Source: Desulfosporosinus nitroreducens (GTDB taxonomy: Bacteria; Bacillota; Desulfitobacteriia; Desulfitobacteriales; Desulfitobacteriaceae). Taken from it: a stretch of 64,000 bases of DNA. Under the pieces are notes generated by a model, which saw nothing but the letters and a program-made list of their open reading frames with translations, was not told the DNA's origin and made no database searches. The stretch lies in contig NZ_JAMHFY010000008.1 of the NCBI RefSeq assembly GCF_023897015.1, positions 62,001 through 126,000 of the forward strand, given 5' to 3'. This document shows, piece after piece, positions 26,075-35,730 of the stretch. Made by a program: the position numbers and the translations under genes. Position 1 is the stretch's first letter. Each line of letters begins with the position of its first letter.

Positions 26075-27157
26075 ATGCAAACGGAACCCTTAAAAATTAT
26101 TGAAAAACGTTTGGCTGGTGAACGGTTGTCCATAGCAGATGGAATTGAACTGTTGCAAAATGCCGATCTCCTTTCTTTGGGACAAGGAGCAAATCTCGTC
26201 CGAGGTCAGATGCATCCCCAAAAAGTGGTGACATTTGTTATTGACCGAAACATTAACTATACAAATATTTGTTCCTGTCAATGTAAATTTTGTGCTTTCT
26301 ATTGTAAACAGGGAGATCCTGAAGGATATATTTTGTCACAGGACGAATTACATGCTAAAATTGAACAAACTATTGCAGTCGGGGGAACTCAGCTCTTAAT
26401 TCAAGGAGGACTGCATCCTGAGTTGAATTTAGAGTACTTTGAAAACCTGTTGCGTGATATTAAAGCCCATTACCCCATTCACATTCACTCATTTAGCCCT
26501 CCTGAAATATGGGACCTTGCGAATAAATCTGAATTGCCGATTGAGGAAGTTATCATTCGCCTTCGAAATGCAGGGTTAGATTCCATTCCGGGGGGAGGAG
26601 CGGAAATCTTGGATGATCGTGTACGACATCTGATTAGCCCTAATAAGATTGGTTGGCAAAAATGGATGGACGTCATGACCACGGCACACAAGCTTGGGAT
26701 GAAAACCACTGCGACCATGATGTTTGGACACGTCGAAACCTTTGAAGAACGAATTTTACATATGGTACGTGTTCGGGAAGCCCAGGACCAAACGGGTGGG
26801 TTTACTGCGTTTATCCCTTGGAGTTTTGCTCCTTCAAACACTTTATTGGGTGGAGAGAGCAGCACAGGGGTTGAATATCTTAGGACACTGGCAGTAGCAC
26901 GTTTGATGCTGGATAATGTACCTAATATCCAAGCGTCTTGGGTGACTCAAGGTTCTAAGATGGCTCAAGTTGCCTTGAGTTTCGGGGCTAACGATTTTGG
27001 CAGCACTATGTTAGAGGAAAATGTGGTTCGAGCTGCTGGTGTGCAGACGCGTGTCCCGTTACAGGAGATTATTCGTTGTATTGAAGATGCCGGTTTCCAA
27101 GCTGTGCAACGTAATACGCACTACGAATCCCTAAAGGTGTACAGGAAGGAAGTGTAG
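26075..27157 (+). CDS. mqnC: Cyclic dehypoxanthinyl futalosine synthase (radical SAM)
   Basis: 360 residues. The cluster motif is C66-x3-C70-x2-C73 (CSCQCKFC), followed by IQGGLHPEL, SIPGGGAEIL and TTATMMFGHVET, all typical of MqnC. It closes the ring of dehypoxanthine futalosine during menaquinone synthesis. ATG at 26075 has AAGGAGGAG before it. Other steps (MqnA, MqnB, MqnD and an intact MqnE) are not in this window. Confidence 0.92.
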   Translation: MQTEPLKIIEKRLAGERLSIADGIELLQNADLLSLGQGANLVRGQMHPQKVVTFVIDRNINYTNICSCQCKFCAFYCKQGDPEGYILSQDELHAKIEQTIAVGGTQLLIQGGLHPELNLEYFENLLRDIKAHYPIHIHSFSPPEIWDLANKSELPIEEVIIRLRNAGLDSIPGGGAEILDDRVRHLISPNKIGWQKWMDVMTTAHKLGMKTTATMMFGHVETFEERILHMVRVREAQDQTGGFTAFIPWSFAPSNTLLGGESSTGVEYLRTLAVARLMLDNVPNIQASWVTQGSKMAQVALSFGANDFGSTMLEENVVRAAGVQTRVPLQEIIRCIEDAGFQAVQRNTHYESLKVYRKEV

Positions 27158-27161
27158 GAGA

Positions 27162-27929
27162 ATGCGCAGGCGCAAGCGACAGCTTAGTGAGGCGAATTTG
27201 CCTTTATTGGAACATCTGAAAGCCTTACGTAAAGTCCTGATTATTTCTGCCTATGCAATATTATTAGGTACTGTTATCGGCTGGTTTTTCAGTGATCGTG
27301 CCTTTGCCTATCTTGCAGATCCGATAATCCAACTACAAGAAATTACGTTCATAACGACAACGCCCTTGGAGCCAATGTTAGTCAAAGTTAAAGTTTCTAT
27401 GCTCATTGGGGTAGTCCTGGCTCTCCCTTTGGTATTCTGGCAAATTTGGAGTTTCGTCCTGCCAGCTTTAAAGCAAAATGAACGGAAATACTTATATCTT
27501 ATTTTTCCAAGCTCAGTACTCCTCTTTCTCAGCGGAGTTGGGTTATGTTTTTTTGTGGTATTGCCAATTGGGCTTAAGTTCTTGCTTTTTGTAGGTGGTG
27601 ATGCCGTAACTTCGTATACCCCATTGCTGACGAAGACCTCCTACATTGGTTTTCTTATGACAATGTTCTTAACCTTTGGGTTAGTGTTTCAACTTCCCAT
27701 TGTCTTGTTAGTTTTAATTAGAATAGGCGTATTAACACCTCAGATGTTAGCTGCCAAAAGACGTTGGGCGATCCTCACGATTGTCATTTTGGCGGTAGTT
27801 GTTTCGCCAACTCCAGATTTACTGACCCAACTCCTTATGGCTGGGCCAATGTATCTCCTCTATGAAATGAGCATCTGGCTAGGCTATCTTGTCGCTCGCA
27901 GCAGAGAAAAAGAGCTAGCATTAAAGTAA
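27162..27929 (+). CDS. tatC: Sec-independent protein translocase TatC
   Basis: 255 residues with six hydrophobic segments. The N-terminal LLEHLKALRK matches the conserved L-HL-ELR motif and VVSPTPDLLTQLLMAGPM is the typical late periplasmic loop. It forms the receptor for twin-arginine signal peptides in the membrane. Client proteins are visible in this window (RR motifs at 53296 and 57859). It starts 4 bases after mqnC and is followed by tatA. Confidence 0.93.
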   Translation: MRRRKRQLSEANLPLLEHLKALRKVLIISAYAILLGTVIGWFFSDRAFAYLADPIIQLQEITFITTTPLEPMLVKVKVSMLIGVVLALPLVFWQIWSFVLPALKQNERKYLYLIFPSSVLLFLSGVGLCFFVVLPIGLKFLLFVGGDAVTSYTPLLTKTSYIGFLMTMFLTFGLVFQLPIVLLVLIRIGVLTPQMLAAKRRWAILTIVILAVVVSPTPDLLTQLLMAGPMYLLYEMSIWLGYLVARSREKELALK

Positions 27930-27941
27930 GGGGGGCAAAAC

Positions 27942-28304
27942 ATGGGTTTAAGTGAGATCCTCTTGATTTTGGTTGTTGTACTAATCCTGTTTGGACCTGA
28001 AGACCTACCGGTTATCGCTCGGTCGATTGGTAAACTTGTTTTAGAAATTCGCAAAGCAACGAATGAATTAACTAAAGAATTCCAAAGTACAATAAATACA
28101 CCTAGCAATATTATTAATAAAGCATTCGAACAAACTACTGCGCCACGTGCTTCCGAAAAGGATACAGACGCACCCCAAAGCGGGGCGGAAAATCCTAAAT
28201 CAGATGAAGAACTTCTGACCTACGAGGATGAAATCCCGAAGGACCCACTGGCGGAACTGCCATTAGATATGGTATCTTATGAAGAAAAGGGTGCGAGCAG
28301 GTGA
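27942..28304 (+). CDS. tatA: Twin-arginine translocase TatA/TatB-type subunit
   Basis: 120 residues. One N-terminal membrane helix is followed by FGPEDLP (18-24, the FGP hinge) and an amphipathic helix (IARSIGKLVLEIRKATNELTKEFQ, in part). The acidic tail of ~70 residues is longer than in most TatA and recalls TatB. It overlaps the upstream edge of the polyprenyl synthase frame. Confidence 0.88.
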   Translation: MGLSEILLILVVVLILFGPEDLPVIARSIGKLVLEIRKATNELTKEFQSTINTPSNIINKAFEQTTAPRASEKDTDAPQSGAENPKSDEELLTYEDEIPKDPLAELPLDMVSYEEKGASR

Positions 28305-28311
28305 ATCGGTT

Positions 28312-29280
28312 TTGAAACAACTCTGGCTCTTCAATCAGATAAATTCAGATTTACAACGGGTTGAAAAAGAACTGACTAAATTCGTGGAGACGGGTTATCC
28401 GATTCTCCAAGATTCTGCTGTCCATTTATTGGCTGCCGGCGGTAAGCGATTACGCCCTGCATTTACGCTCTTAGCCGGTAAATTTTATGGCTATCCGTTG
28501 GAAAAAATAATGCCAGTTGCGATGGCTTTAGAACTTATTCATATGTCTTCCCTTGTCCATGATGATGTCGTAGATGCGTCAATGACCAGAAGAGGGCGGG
28601 CGACGGTTAAAGCGAAATGGGGCAATATCGTTTCGGTGGAAACGGGTGATTATCTATTGGCAAAATCACTGATGCTCATCTCGAAGATTGATCATCCAGA
28701 GGTGGCACGCATTTTAGCAGAAATCAGTGTTGAAATGTGCCAAGGAGAGATTCAGCAGATTAAATGTTCCTTTGACGTAGAGCAAACTCTAAAACAGTAC
28801 TATTACCGTATTAAACGTAAAACAGCCTTATTGATTTCTGCCTGTTGCAAATTAGGAGCTTTGGTTTCGGGAGCCCCTAAACGACAAGTATGGGCCTTAG
28901 GGGCTTACGGTCACTCTCTTGGAATGGCCTTTCAGATTGTCGATGATGTTTTAGATATTACAGCTAAGGCCTCAGAATTCGGGAAACCAATTGGGGGGGA
29001 TTTGCGTCAAGGGATAATGACCTTACCCATGATCCTTGCCCTAAATTCTTCCCCGGAGTCTTCCCAATTAAAGTCTTTACTCAAGAAAATGGATAAGACG
29101 GATGATGAAGTAGGGGAAACTATAGACCTTATTAGATCCACCGGGGCGATTGATCAGTCAATGCAGCTTGTGGATTTATATATTGAGAAGGCTAAAAAAC
29201 ATCTGCAGGAACTGCCTAAGATTCCTACACGTAAAGCCTTGGAAGAGCTGGCTGAATTCATTCGGACCCGCAAGTTTTAG
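28312..29280 (+). CDS. Polyprenyl (probably heptaprenyl) diphosphate synthase, catalytic subunit
   Basis: 322 residues from TTG at 28312, chosen because GCAGGTGA lies just upstream; an in-frame ATG at 28279 lies inside tatA without a ribosome site. GGKRLRPAF is near 43, the first aspartate motif is HDDVVDAS near 80 and the second is QIVDDVLD near 207. It makes the long isoprenoid chain for menaquinone, matching mqnP upstream. It may pair with the degenerate homologue at 23703. Confidence 0.88.
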   Translation: MKQLWLFNQINSDLQRVEKELTKFVETGYPILQDSAVHLLAAGGKRLRPAFTLLAGKFYGYPLEKIMPVAMALELIHMSSLVHDDVVDASMTRRGRATVKAKWGNIVSVETGDYLLAKSLMLISKIDHPEVARILAEISVEMCQGEIQQIKCSFDVEQTLKQYYYRIKRKTALLISACCKLGALVSGAPKRQVWALGAYGHSLGMAFQIVDDVLDITAKASEFGKPIGGDLRQGIMTLPMILALNSSPESSQLKSLLKKMDKTDDEVGETIDLIRSTGAIDQSMQLVDLYIEKAKKHLQELPKIPTRKALEELAEFIRTRKF

Positions 29281-29302
29281 AAGAAACCACAAGCTTATAA
29301 GC

Positions 29303-29347
29303 AAATTGATCAAGCCCTGCAGTTCGTCTGCGGGGCTTGATTAATTT
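29303..29347 (+). terminator. Terminator of the menaquinone/Tat gene block
   Basis: About 20-base arms (29303-29322 and 29328-29347) with two mismatches around a TTCGT loop end in TTAATTT. Confidence 0.75.
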
Positions 29348-29390
29348 ACAAGAAGTTTCAAAGATAAGATAAGCAAAAAGCCCTATTAAT

Positions 29391-29600
29391 ACGGACGTCG
29401 TCAGTGAACTCGTTCAGCTAAAGCTGAACATTGAGATCGGGAGTCTACCTCCTTCGCCGCCAAGTATTTCTATATAGGAAGGCGGCTCGGCGATTCTCTA
29501 TCCTACGCCGGTAGGATTTCCTATTGGGACCACGACTTCGCCGATACTCTCCACCGGAGACTATCGTACTGGAGAGTATCGTCACCGAAGTAAAAAAAGG
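29391..29600. other. Hairpin-rich GC-rich non-coding block
   Basis: Four inverted repeats are clustered: GTTCAGCT-AA-AGCTGAAC (29412-29429), CGCCGCC with GGCGGC (29455-29486), ATCCTAC-GCCG-GTAGGAT (29500-29517), and a long hairpin with perfect 12-bp arms 29542-29553/29570-29581 plus an outer ACTTCG/CGAAGT pair (29535-29591). No coding frame is convincing. It lies between a terminator and the tetR promoter. Confidence 0.45.
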
Positions 29601-29631
29601 AACACCCACTTGAAGAAGTCGGAATTGATTA

Positions 29632-29651
29632 AAAATGAATGCATTCATTTT
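29632..29651. promoter_or_regulatory. Upstream TetR-type operator (20-bp perfect palindrome)
   Basis: AAAATGAATGCATTCATTTT is a perfect palindrome just before the -35 of the tetR promoter. It matches the downstream site with consensus AAARTGAAT..ATTCAYTTT. Confidence 0.65.
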
Positions 29652-29654
29652 CGG

Positions 29655-29683
29655 TTGACAACGTATGTATCTGCAAATATAAT
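29655..29683 (+). promoter_or_regulatory. Consensus sigma-A promoter of the TetR gene
   Basis: TTGACA (29655-29660), a 17-base spacer and TATAAT (29678-29683): a perfect match to consensus. Confidence 0.9.
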
Positions 29684-29703
29684 AAAGTGAATTGATTCAC
29701 TTT
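29684..29703. promoter_or_regulatory. Downstream TetR-type operator at the transcription start
   Basis: AAAGTGAAT-TG-ATTCACTTT is an inverted repeat directly after the -10. Its centre is 52 bases from that of the upstream site, close to five helical turns. Confidence 0.65.
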
Positions 29704-29761
29704 TAACATATAAGGTGAACACGAACATTCAAAAACGGGTTGAATCTCTGGGGGGATAAAA

Positions 29762-30367
29762 ATGATGCAGGAAATGGGCAGACGTGAGAGAAAGAAAATT
29801 CAGACGAAAAAGACGATAGCAGAAATTGCTTTAAAATTATTTTTTAGCAAAGGGCTGAATGAAACTACAATCGCGGAAATAATGGAGAAAGCGGCTCTTG
29901 GAACGGGTACTTTTTATAATTACTTCGAATCTAAGGAAGCTATTCTTAAATACTGCCTTGCTGAAAGAATAGAGAATGCTAAACAAACTTGTGAAGATAT
30001 AAAGACATCGACTTTAAATGCAACCCTAAAATTATCCCAAATGCTGCAAGCCGTAGGAAAAACTCATGAGGAAAACCAGTTACTGATAAGTTTATATATG
30101 AAATTTTACCATAATCCCGATAAAGGTGATAAGAAGGCACCCCATGGGGAATGGTTTAAGGAGATTCTATCCGCTATCATTATAGAAGGACAAGTCAAAA
30201 ATGAGTTCAGAAAAGACATTCCACCCGAAATAATCATTGAGATGTTCTCTGGTATTCTTCAGTCCACAATGAGTAGTAAGCTGGAATTTTCCTTTATAGC
30301 TAATATCAATTATAAACATTCTTTGCTCTTAGAGGGTGTTATTAAGAGGAACGATGGCGAGGTGTGA
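29762..30367 (+). CDS. TetR/AcrR family transcriptional regulator
   Basis: 201 residues, ATG behind CTGGGGGGAT. The helix-turn-helix covers about residues 12-58 (AEIALKLFFSKGLNETTIAEI, in part, then GTGTFYNYFESKEAIL). The C-terminal ligand domain is not assignable. Two nearly identical palindromes bracket its promoter, so it is very likely self-repressed. Whether it also controls the resB/heme operon starting 137 bases downstream is open; that operon has its own promoter. Confidence 0.88.
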   Translation: MMQEMGRRERKKIQTKKTIAEIALKLFFSKGLNETTIAEIMEKAALGTGTFYNYFESKEAILKYCLAERIENAKQTCEDIKTSTLNATLKLSQMLQAVGKTHEENQLLISLYMKFYHNPDKGDKKAPHGEWFKEILSAIIIEGQVKNEFRKDIPPEIIIEMFSGILQSTMSSKLEFSFIANINYKHSLLLEGVIKRNDGEV

Positions 30368-30404
30368 TAACTGATAACTGCTACCTCCTACCCTTTGCCC
30401 AAAC

Positions 30405-30433
30405 TTCATATCCATCATATTTTGGGGTATAAT
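30405..30433 (+). promoter_or_regulatory. Sigma-A promoter of the cytochrome c/heme operon
   Basis: TTCATA (30405-30410), 17 bases, then TATAAT (30428-30433), 72 bases before resB. Confidence 0.6.
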
Positions 30434-30504
30434 AAAAAACGTATGAAGCATTTGCTTGATTTTCCATAATAATGAAATGAGATAGCTAGAGAAGGGGCGA
30501 TTTA

Positions 30505-31809
30505 GTGAAAGAACAACGCGAGGGCATTGTAGAGTATATATGGCGCGTGTTCAGCTCAATGAAATTAGGGCTGATATTATTAGGCTTAGTAGCTCTTGTC
30601 TCAGGAGTGGGAACCGTTTTTCCTCAAGTGAACTTAGACCCAGAGAAGGCCAAAGAAGTAGGCCAGATTTGGCAAACTCTTGGTTTTACACAAATTTATA
30701 GTACTATTTGGTTTCGCTTATTAATGGGTTTACTTTGTATCAATTTGATAGTTTGCAGTATCCAACGTTTTCAGGGGATTTATAATCGAACCTTTGCGCT
30801 TAAGCCGCCTGAAAGTGTTTCTACCGTGCCCAATAAGGTTAAAGCGAGATTAGCTGGAGAAAGTGAACCTCTGAAGAGTTCTGTTCAAGAAGTGCTGCAA
30901 CGAAGTGGGTTCAAAGTTACAACCAATACAGGAGATAAAGGCTGGAGTTTTATAGCGATTAAACGACGCCTAGGAAATTGGGGGTCACTTATTTCCCATA
31001 TTTCATTTGTTGTCTTAGTCATCGGAGCGATCTTAGGAACAACGATGGGTTTTAAGGGTTTTATGATGACCAGTGCTGGTACAACTATACCTATAAACTC
31101 GATTAATGTATCAAGAGGAACGGTTAAACAAGATTTTAGTGTCCATATCTACTCAGCCGAGGATCGTTTCTTGGCAAATGGGGAACGAGATAATTGGTAT
31201 ACAGATATGGGGATTATCGAAAACGGAAAGGAAGTACTCCGTAAAACAATCTCCGTGAATCATCCACTTACATATAAAGGGGTAACATTTTATCAATCCA
31301 GTTTTGCCAATGGAGCTCGTCTGTCAGTTGACTTGAAGGGACAAAAGATCCCTGTAGTTTTGCAAGATCGCGGAGGGAATTATTTTCAGGCTCCGGGAAC
31401 TGAACTCTATCTTATTGTCGCAGCAATAAAAAGCGATCCACAAAAGCCGATTATTCAGTATCAAGTCTATAAAGGTAAAGGCGTCCAACCTGTACAAACG
31501 GGGCAACTCAACACAGGACAAACTATTGACGTTCAGGGTGAATATAAGTTAACTCTCGAGGGGAGCGCAGGATTTACCGGATTACAAGTAAAACAAGACC
31601 CTGGTGTAATGGTCGTTTGGCTCGGATGTGCCTTATTGCTTTTAGGACTGTTGTTATCGTTCTATTGGCGTCCCATGGTTGTATTAGGAGTTTTTGAATC
31701 TGGACAGGGAACCAATGGAGAACTGACAATGGGGACGATGGCTGGCAAAGTTACAGGTGGGGTTCAGCAAGAGTTTGATCGTTTGATTCATGACATTCAA
31801 GCAAAATAA
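30505..31809 (+). CDS. resB: Cytochrome c biogenesis protein ResB (system II)
   Basis: 434 residues, GTG start. Hydrophobic segments lie near 20-37, 70-85, 165-185 and 370-390, with a large extracytoplasmic loop between the last two. The N-terminal SMKLGLILLGLVALVSGVGT and GFKG(F)MMTS segments are typical. ResB and CcsA/ResC carry heme across the membrane and attach it to apocytochromes. The c-type clients in this window are the small protein at 43303 and the multiheme protein at 59540. Confidence 0.9.
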   Translation: MKEQREGIVEYIWRVFSSMKLGLILLGLVALVSGVGTVFPQVNLDPEKAKEVGQIWQTLGFTQIYSTIWFRLLMGLLCINLIVCSIQRFQGIYNRTFALKPPESVSTVPNKVKARLAGESEPLKSSVQEVLQRSGFKVTTNTGDKGWSFIAIKRRLGNWGSLISHISFVVLVIGAILGTTMGFKGFMMTSAGTTIPINSINVSRGTVKQDFSVHIYSAEDRFLANGERDNWYTDMGIIENGKEVLRKTISVNHPLTYKGVTFYQSSFANGARLSVDLKGQKIPVVLQDRGGNYFQAPGTELYLIVAAIKSDPQKPIIQYQVYKGKGVQPVQTGQLNTGQTIDVQGEYKLTLEGSAGFTGLQVKQDPGVMVVWLGCALLLLGLLLSFYWRPMVVLGVFESGQGTNGELTMGTMAGKVTGGVQQEFDRLIHDIQAK

Positions 31810-31866
31810 CTCAACATAAAGCCTGACTGTCTAAAGATTAGTACAGAAAAAGGGAGGATAAGCACT

Positions 31867-32748
31867 GTGGATCAGGGATTGCAAAACCTTGAAACTTCAT
31901 CATTTTATGTTATGTTAATGGCCTATACCCTTTGTATGTTGTTTTATTGGGCTTGGATAGGCACAAAAAAAGAATTAATGGGCCGATTTGCAACATATCT
32001 TACAATTGTTGGCTTAGTCGCTAACACTGCGGCTATCATCTTGCGTATGATTATTGCAGGACGTCCGCCGCTTTCGAATTCCTACGAGTTTTTGTTGTCG
32101 TTTGTCTGGGGTATTATATTTGTTTATCTGTTTATAGAGTATCGCTATAAGCTGAGGTCCCTCGGCGCTTTTGTCATGCCCATCGCTTTTTTAATCTTGA
32201 TGTTTATTATCATGAGCATGGGACCGGAGGAGAGAATTGCCCAGGCAATTCCACCAGCACTTAAAAGTAAGTGGCTAACCTTTCACGTAGTGACAGCCAT
32301 GTTTTCCTACGGTGCTTTTGCCATATCCTTCGGATTAGGAATCATGTATTTGCTAAAAATAGGTGAAGAAGGCAAAGGGAAAAAATCAAATCCACATGGA
32401 ATAATTTCGCGTTTCCCTGCCTTAGACATAATCGATGAGCTGTCATACAAGGTCATTGGATTTGCGTTTCCATTACTGACTCTTTGCATTATTACAGGTG
32501 CAATTTGGGCAAATTATGCTTGGGGTACATATTGGTCATGGGACCCTAAAGAGACGTGGTCGCTGATCACCTGGATTATCTATGCGGCGTACTTACATGC
32601 CAGGTTGATGTATGGATGGAAAGGGAAAAGGGCGGCCTGGATGACGGTATTTGGGTTTGCTGCGGTGTTGTTCACGTTCTTTGGTGTAAATTACTTTTTG
32701 CCAGGGTTGCATTCTTACGCGATTAGTCAACCTAATATACTTGTATAA
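31867..32748 (+). CDS. ccsA: Cytochrome c biogenesis protein CcsA/ResC (system II)
   Basis: 293 residues, GTG start behind AGGGAGGAT. About eight membrane helices. The tryptophan-rich heme-handling motif WGTYWSWDPKETW is near residue 220. Histidines flanking it (H in TFHVVTAMFSYG and in LPGLHSYA) fit the family. It works with ResB, whose gene ends 57 bases upstream. Confidence 0.93.
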   Translation: MDQGLQNLETSSFYVMLMAYTLCMLFYWAWIGTKKELMGRFATYLTIVGLVANTAAIILRMIIAGRPPLSNSYEFLLSFVWGIIFVYLFIEYRYKLRSLGAFVMPIAFLILMFIIMSMGPEERIAQAIPPALKSKWLTFHVVTAMFSYGAFAISFGLGIMYLLKIGEEGKGKKSNPHGIISRFPALDIIDELSYKVIGFAFPLLTLCIITGAIWANYAWGTYWSWDPKETWSLITWIIYAAYLHARLMYGWKGKRAAWMTVFGFAAVLFTFFGVNYFLPGLHSYAISQPNILV

Positions 32749-32856
32749 GACAATTGTACAATTGATAATTCGAGAATCTATGAGTTTTAGCAGGAAATAT
32801 GTCCAAATAGAACGAATTTAAATCTAGGAGAAAAGTGGAGAAGGTGACTATTGTTT

Positions 32857-33495
32857 ATGTCGCAGTATTATCCCATATTCATAGACTTAAACGCTCTGCC
32901 GGTTTTGGTCGTCGGTGGAGGAAATGTAGCATTAAGGAAAGTTCAAACCCTTTTGCACCATGGATCTTTGGTGCGAGTTATCTCTCCCCGTCTTGTTCCT
33001 GAGCTACGGGAGCTGATTGATGGAAAATCATGTTTTTGGGTCGAAAAAGAATATTCATCTGACGATATTCAAGATGCCAGGCTTGTTTTTTCATGTACAG
33101 AAATCGAGGAAGTCAACGCGCAAGTCTCACAGGATGCTAAAGCCAGTTATCGCCTTGTGAATGTTGTTGATGATCCAGAGAAATGCAGTTTTATAGTACC
33201 TTCCATTATGGAACAAGGAGATCTGAAGATTGCAGTATCAACTGGAGGAAGCAGCCCCATTGTAGCTCGACAAGTGCGAGCAGAGTTAGAAGATTTATAC
33301 GGTCATGAAATGGCTGAATATCTAACATTGCTTAAAAGTTGGAGAAAGAGAGCTAAGTCTGACTTGCCTCCGGAAAAGCGAAGTATTTTTTGGAATCGTG
33401 CTACAGACGGAGAAGTTAGAACGCTTATTAAAGCTCAACGATTGACCGAAGCGAAAGGGGTGTTAGAAAAATGTTTCCTGTCGCAATCGGATTAA
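32857..33495 (+). CDS. Precorrin-2 dehydrogenase / siroheme synthase N-terminal type
   Basis: 212 residues from ATG at 32857; a TTG two codons upstream is closer to the AAGGTG ribosome site and less likely. The NAD-binding motif is VLVVGGGNVALRK near 16-28, then SCTE and STGGSSPIVARQVR near 127. The family oxidises precorrin-2 to sirohydrochlorin and some members insert iron. It overlaps hemA by 25 bases. It supplies siroheme for the Ahb genes downstream. Chelatase activity is not certain. Confidence 0.88.
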   Translation: MSQYYPIFIDLNALPVLVVGGGNVALRKVQTLLHHGSLVRVISPRLVPELRELIDGKSCFWVEKEYSSDDIQDARLVFSCTEIEEVNAQVSQDAKASYRLVNVVDDPEKCSFIVPSIMEQGDLKIAVSTGGSSPIVARQVRAELEDLYGHEMAEYLTLLKSWRKRAKSDLPPEKRSIFWNRATDGEVRTLIKAQRLTEAKGVLEKCFLSQSD

Positions 33496-34808
33496 ATCAC
33501 AGGAGCGCTCCTGTTGAAATAAGGGAAAAAATGAGCTTTCACCCTTCTCAAATGCAGAAGGCCCTCAAAGAATTAAAAAACTGTCAAGCAATTCAAGGGG
33601 TTGTAATACTCAGCACTTGTAATCGTACTGAGGTTTATGCTGCTACTACGGATGTAGAAACAGGGATTCGCTCCATTAAGGACTTTTTTGCCAGTCACCA
33701 TGGAATTGAAGAAAATATCCTGGAGCAATATTTGTACGCGCATACCTTGTATGATGCTGTCCGCCACTTGTTTCGGGTAGTATCTGGGTTGGATTCGATG
33801 GTCCGAGGTGAAACACAAATCCTTGGACAGGTCAGTCAGGCATATCAACAAGCAAATGATGCAGAAGCCACTAATAAAGTGATCAATGTGTTTTTTCAAA
33901 CTGCTTTAGCAGTAGGCAAGCGCGTACGCACAGATACATTGATTGATCAACATCCAGTTTCCATAAGTTATACAGCCGTTGAGCTTGCCAAACAACAATT
34001 TGGAGAACTTGAAGGTAAAGGGATTCTTATTATGGGAGCGGGGGAAATGAGTACTCTGACTGCCAAACATTTGGTTTCAGCAGGAGCCACCACTGTTTTA
34101 GTGTCGAATCGGTCTTATGAAAAAGCCGTTGTATTAGCAAAGGAGTGCAGCGGTCGGGCAGTACGGCTTGATGATGTAGATCAGTATCTTGAAGAAGTGG
34201 ATATAGTGATATCCGCAACTGCCTCGAAACATTTTGTGTTGCTTCCTGAGCGTATGCAGGAAATTATGAAAAACCGTAAGAATCGCCCTATGTTGCTCAT
34301 TGATATTGCGGTGCCTCGAGATATACACCCTGAAGTAGGGGAAATTCCTCATATTACTTTATTTGATATTGATGATTTGCGGGGAGTTATCGATCATCAT
34401 CATCAAGAACGTGAAATCGCAGCAATCAAGGCAGAAAAGATTATCGACGAAGAGATGGAATTATTTCTGAACTGGCACAATTCATTGTTTGTTGTACCGA
34501 CGATTTTAGCCTTACAGGAAAAAGGTGAACAGATCAGAGATATGCAAGTGGAGCGCGCTCTGGGGCATTTGACAGGGTTAACTCCAAAACAGGAAAAGGT
34601 AATACGTTCTATGGCTAATTCCATCGTCAATCATCTCTTGCATCTGCCAATTATTAACCTTAAAGAGTATGCCAATACAAGCCAAGGTCATCTCTATACA
34701 GAAATATTACAGAATTTATTTGATTTAAATGTTAAAGAAGAGGGCGAACGCCCAAATCTGATGTTGAAAAAGAGTCATAAGCAAGGGTATCATAGGAGGG
34801 CTGAATGA
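33471..34808 (+). CDS. hemA: Glutamyl-tRNA reductase
   Basis: 445 residues. The start [12 protein letters not shown] (near 8-19) and the catalytic [10 protein letters not shown] (near 48-57) are the hallmark; [13 protein letters not shown] near 190 is the NADPH site. The C-terminal dimerisation helix follows. It makes glutamate-1-semialdehyde, the first committed tetrapyrrole step, with hemL at 41938 completing aminolevulinate formation. Confidence 0.95.
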   Translation: MFPVAIGLNHRSAPVEIREKMSFHPSQMQKALKELKNCQAIQGVVILSTCNRTEVYAATTDVETGIRSIKDFFASHHGIEENILEQYLYAHTLYDAVRHLFRVVSGLDSMVRGETQILGQVSQAYQQANDAEATNKVINVFFQTALAVGKRVRTDTLIDQHPVSISYTAVELAKQQFGELEGKGILIMGAGEMSTLTAKHLVSAGATTVLVSNRSYEKAVVLAKECSGRAVRLDDVDQYLEEVDIVISATASKHFVLLPERMQEIMKNRKNRPMLLIDIAVPRDIHPEVGEIPHITLFDIDDLRGVIDHHHQEREIAAIKAEKIIDEEMELFLNWHNSLFVVPTILALQEKGEQIRDMQVERALGHLTGLTPKQEKVIRSMANSIVNHLLHLPIINLKEYANTSQGHLYTEILQNLFDLNVKEEGERPNLMLKKSHKQGYHRRAE

Positions 34809-35716
34809 AGAACATCCGCATTGGAACTCGGGATAGTCAATTAGCAATGTGGCAAGCCGAGTGGGTACAAAGTCAATTAACCGAGCTTTATCCTCATCTT
34901 AACTTTGAGCTTGTCTCTATGAAAACCAAAGGGGATAAAATATTGGATGTTCCCCTTTCTAAAATTGGGGACAAGGGATTGTTTACTAAAGAGTTGGAAC
35001 AGGGTCTGCTGAACGATGAACTTGATATGGCAGTTCACAGTCTTAAGGATATGCCGACATTATTACCCCCAGGATTAATCATCAGTGCTTTTTGTGAACG
35101 GGAAGAACCTAGGGACGTTTTTCTAAGCCGAAACGGGGTCCCAATTGAGGACTTACCCGAGGGCGCTATTATCGGCACAAGTAGTTTGCGTCGTAAATCA
35201 CAGCTTAAGCATTATCGTCCGGATCTTAATTTTATGGATCTGAGAGGTAATCTGCAAACCCGATGGAGGAAATTGCAAGAGTCTGACATGGCTGGTATTG
35301 TCCTTGCTGCAGCGGGGGTGAAACGGTTAGGATGGGAAGAGCGAATCACTCAAATCTTACCCGAAGATATGATGCTTTCAGCAGTCGGGCAAGGGTCCAT
35401 AGCTGTGGAAATCGACGAGAAGCGTTCAGATATCGCGGAATTGCTGTCTGGTCTAAACCATATTGCCACTGAAAAAGCGGTAAAGGCAGAGCGTGCATTA
35501 ATGCGTAAGCTTGAAGGCGGTTGCCAAGTTCCCATTGGGGCTTTAGGACAAGTGGTTGAGGGAGAAATTATTCTTCGGGGAATGGTGGCAAGCCTGGATG
35601 GAACTCGCTTGATTAAGTCGGAAGCCAAAGGGACCGATCCCGAATCAGTGGGCATCGAAGTCGCCAATCGTCTGATAGAACTAGGGGCTAACTCGATATT
35701 AGCGGAAATTCGATAG
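34805..35716 (+). CDS. hemC: Porphobilinogen deaminase (hydroxymethylbilane synthase)
   Basis: 303 residues, overlapping hemA by 4 bases (ATGA). [15 protein letters not shown] opens the protein; HSLKDMPT near 80, [11 protein letters not shown] near 127 and the cofactor cysteine in [11 protein letters not shown] near 240 are intact. It joins four porphobilinogens into hydroxymethylbilane. Confidence 0.95.
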   Translation: MKNIRIGTRDSQLAMWQAEWVQSQLTELYPHLNFELVSMKTKGDKILDVPLSKIGDKGLFTKELEQGLLNDELDMAVHSLKDMPTLLPPGLIISAFCEREEPRDVFLSRNGVPIEDLPEGAIIGTSSLRRKSQLKHYRPDLNFMDLRGNLQTRWRKLQESDMAGIVLAAAGVKRLGWEERITQILPEDMMLSAVGQGSIAVEIDEKRSDIAELLSGLNHIATEKAVKAERALMRKLEGGCQVPIGALGQVVEGEIILRGMVASLDGTRLIKSEAKGTDPESVGIEVANRLIELGANSILAEIR

Positions 35717-35730
35717 GGAACATAGGGAAC

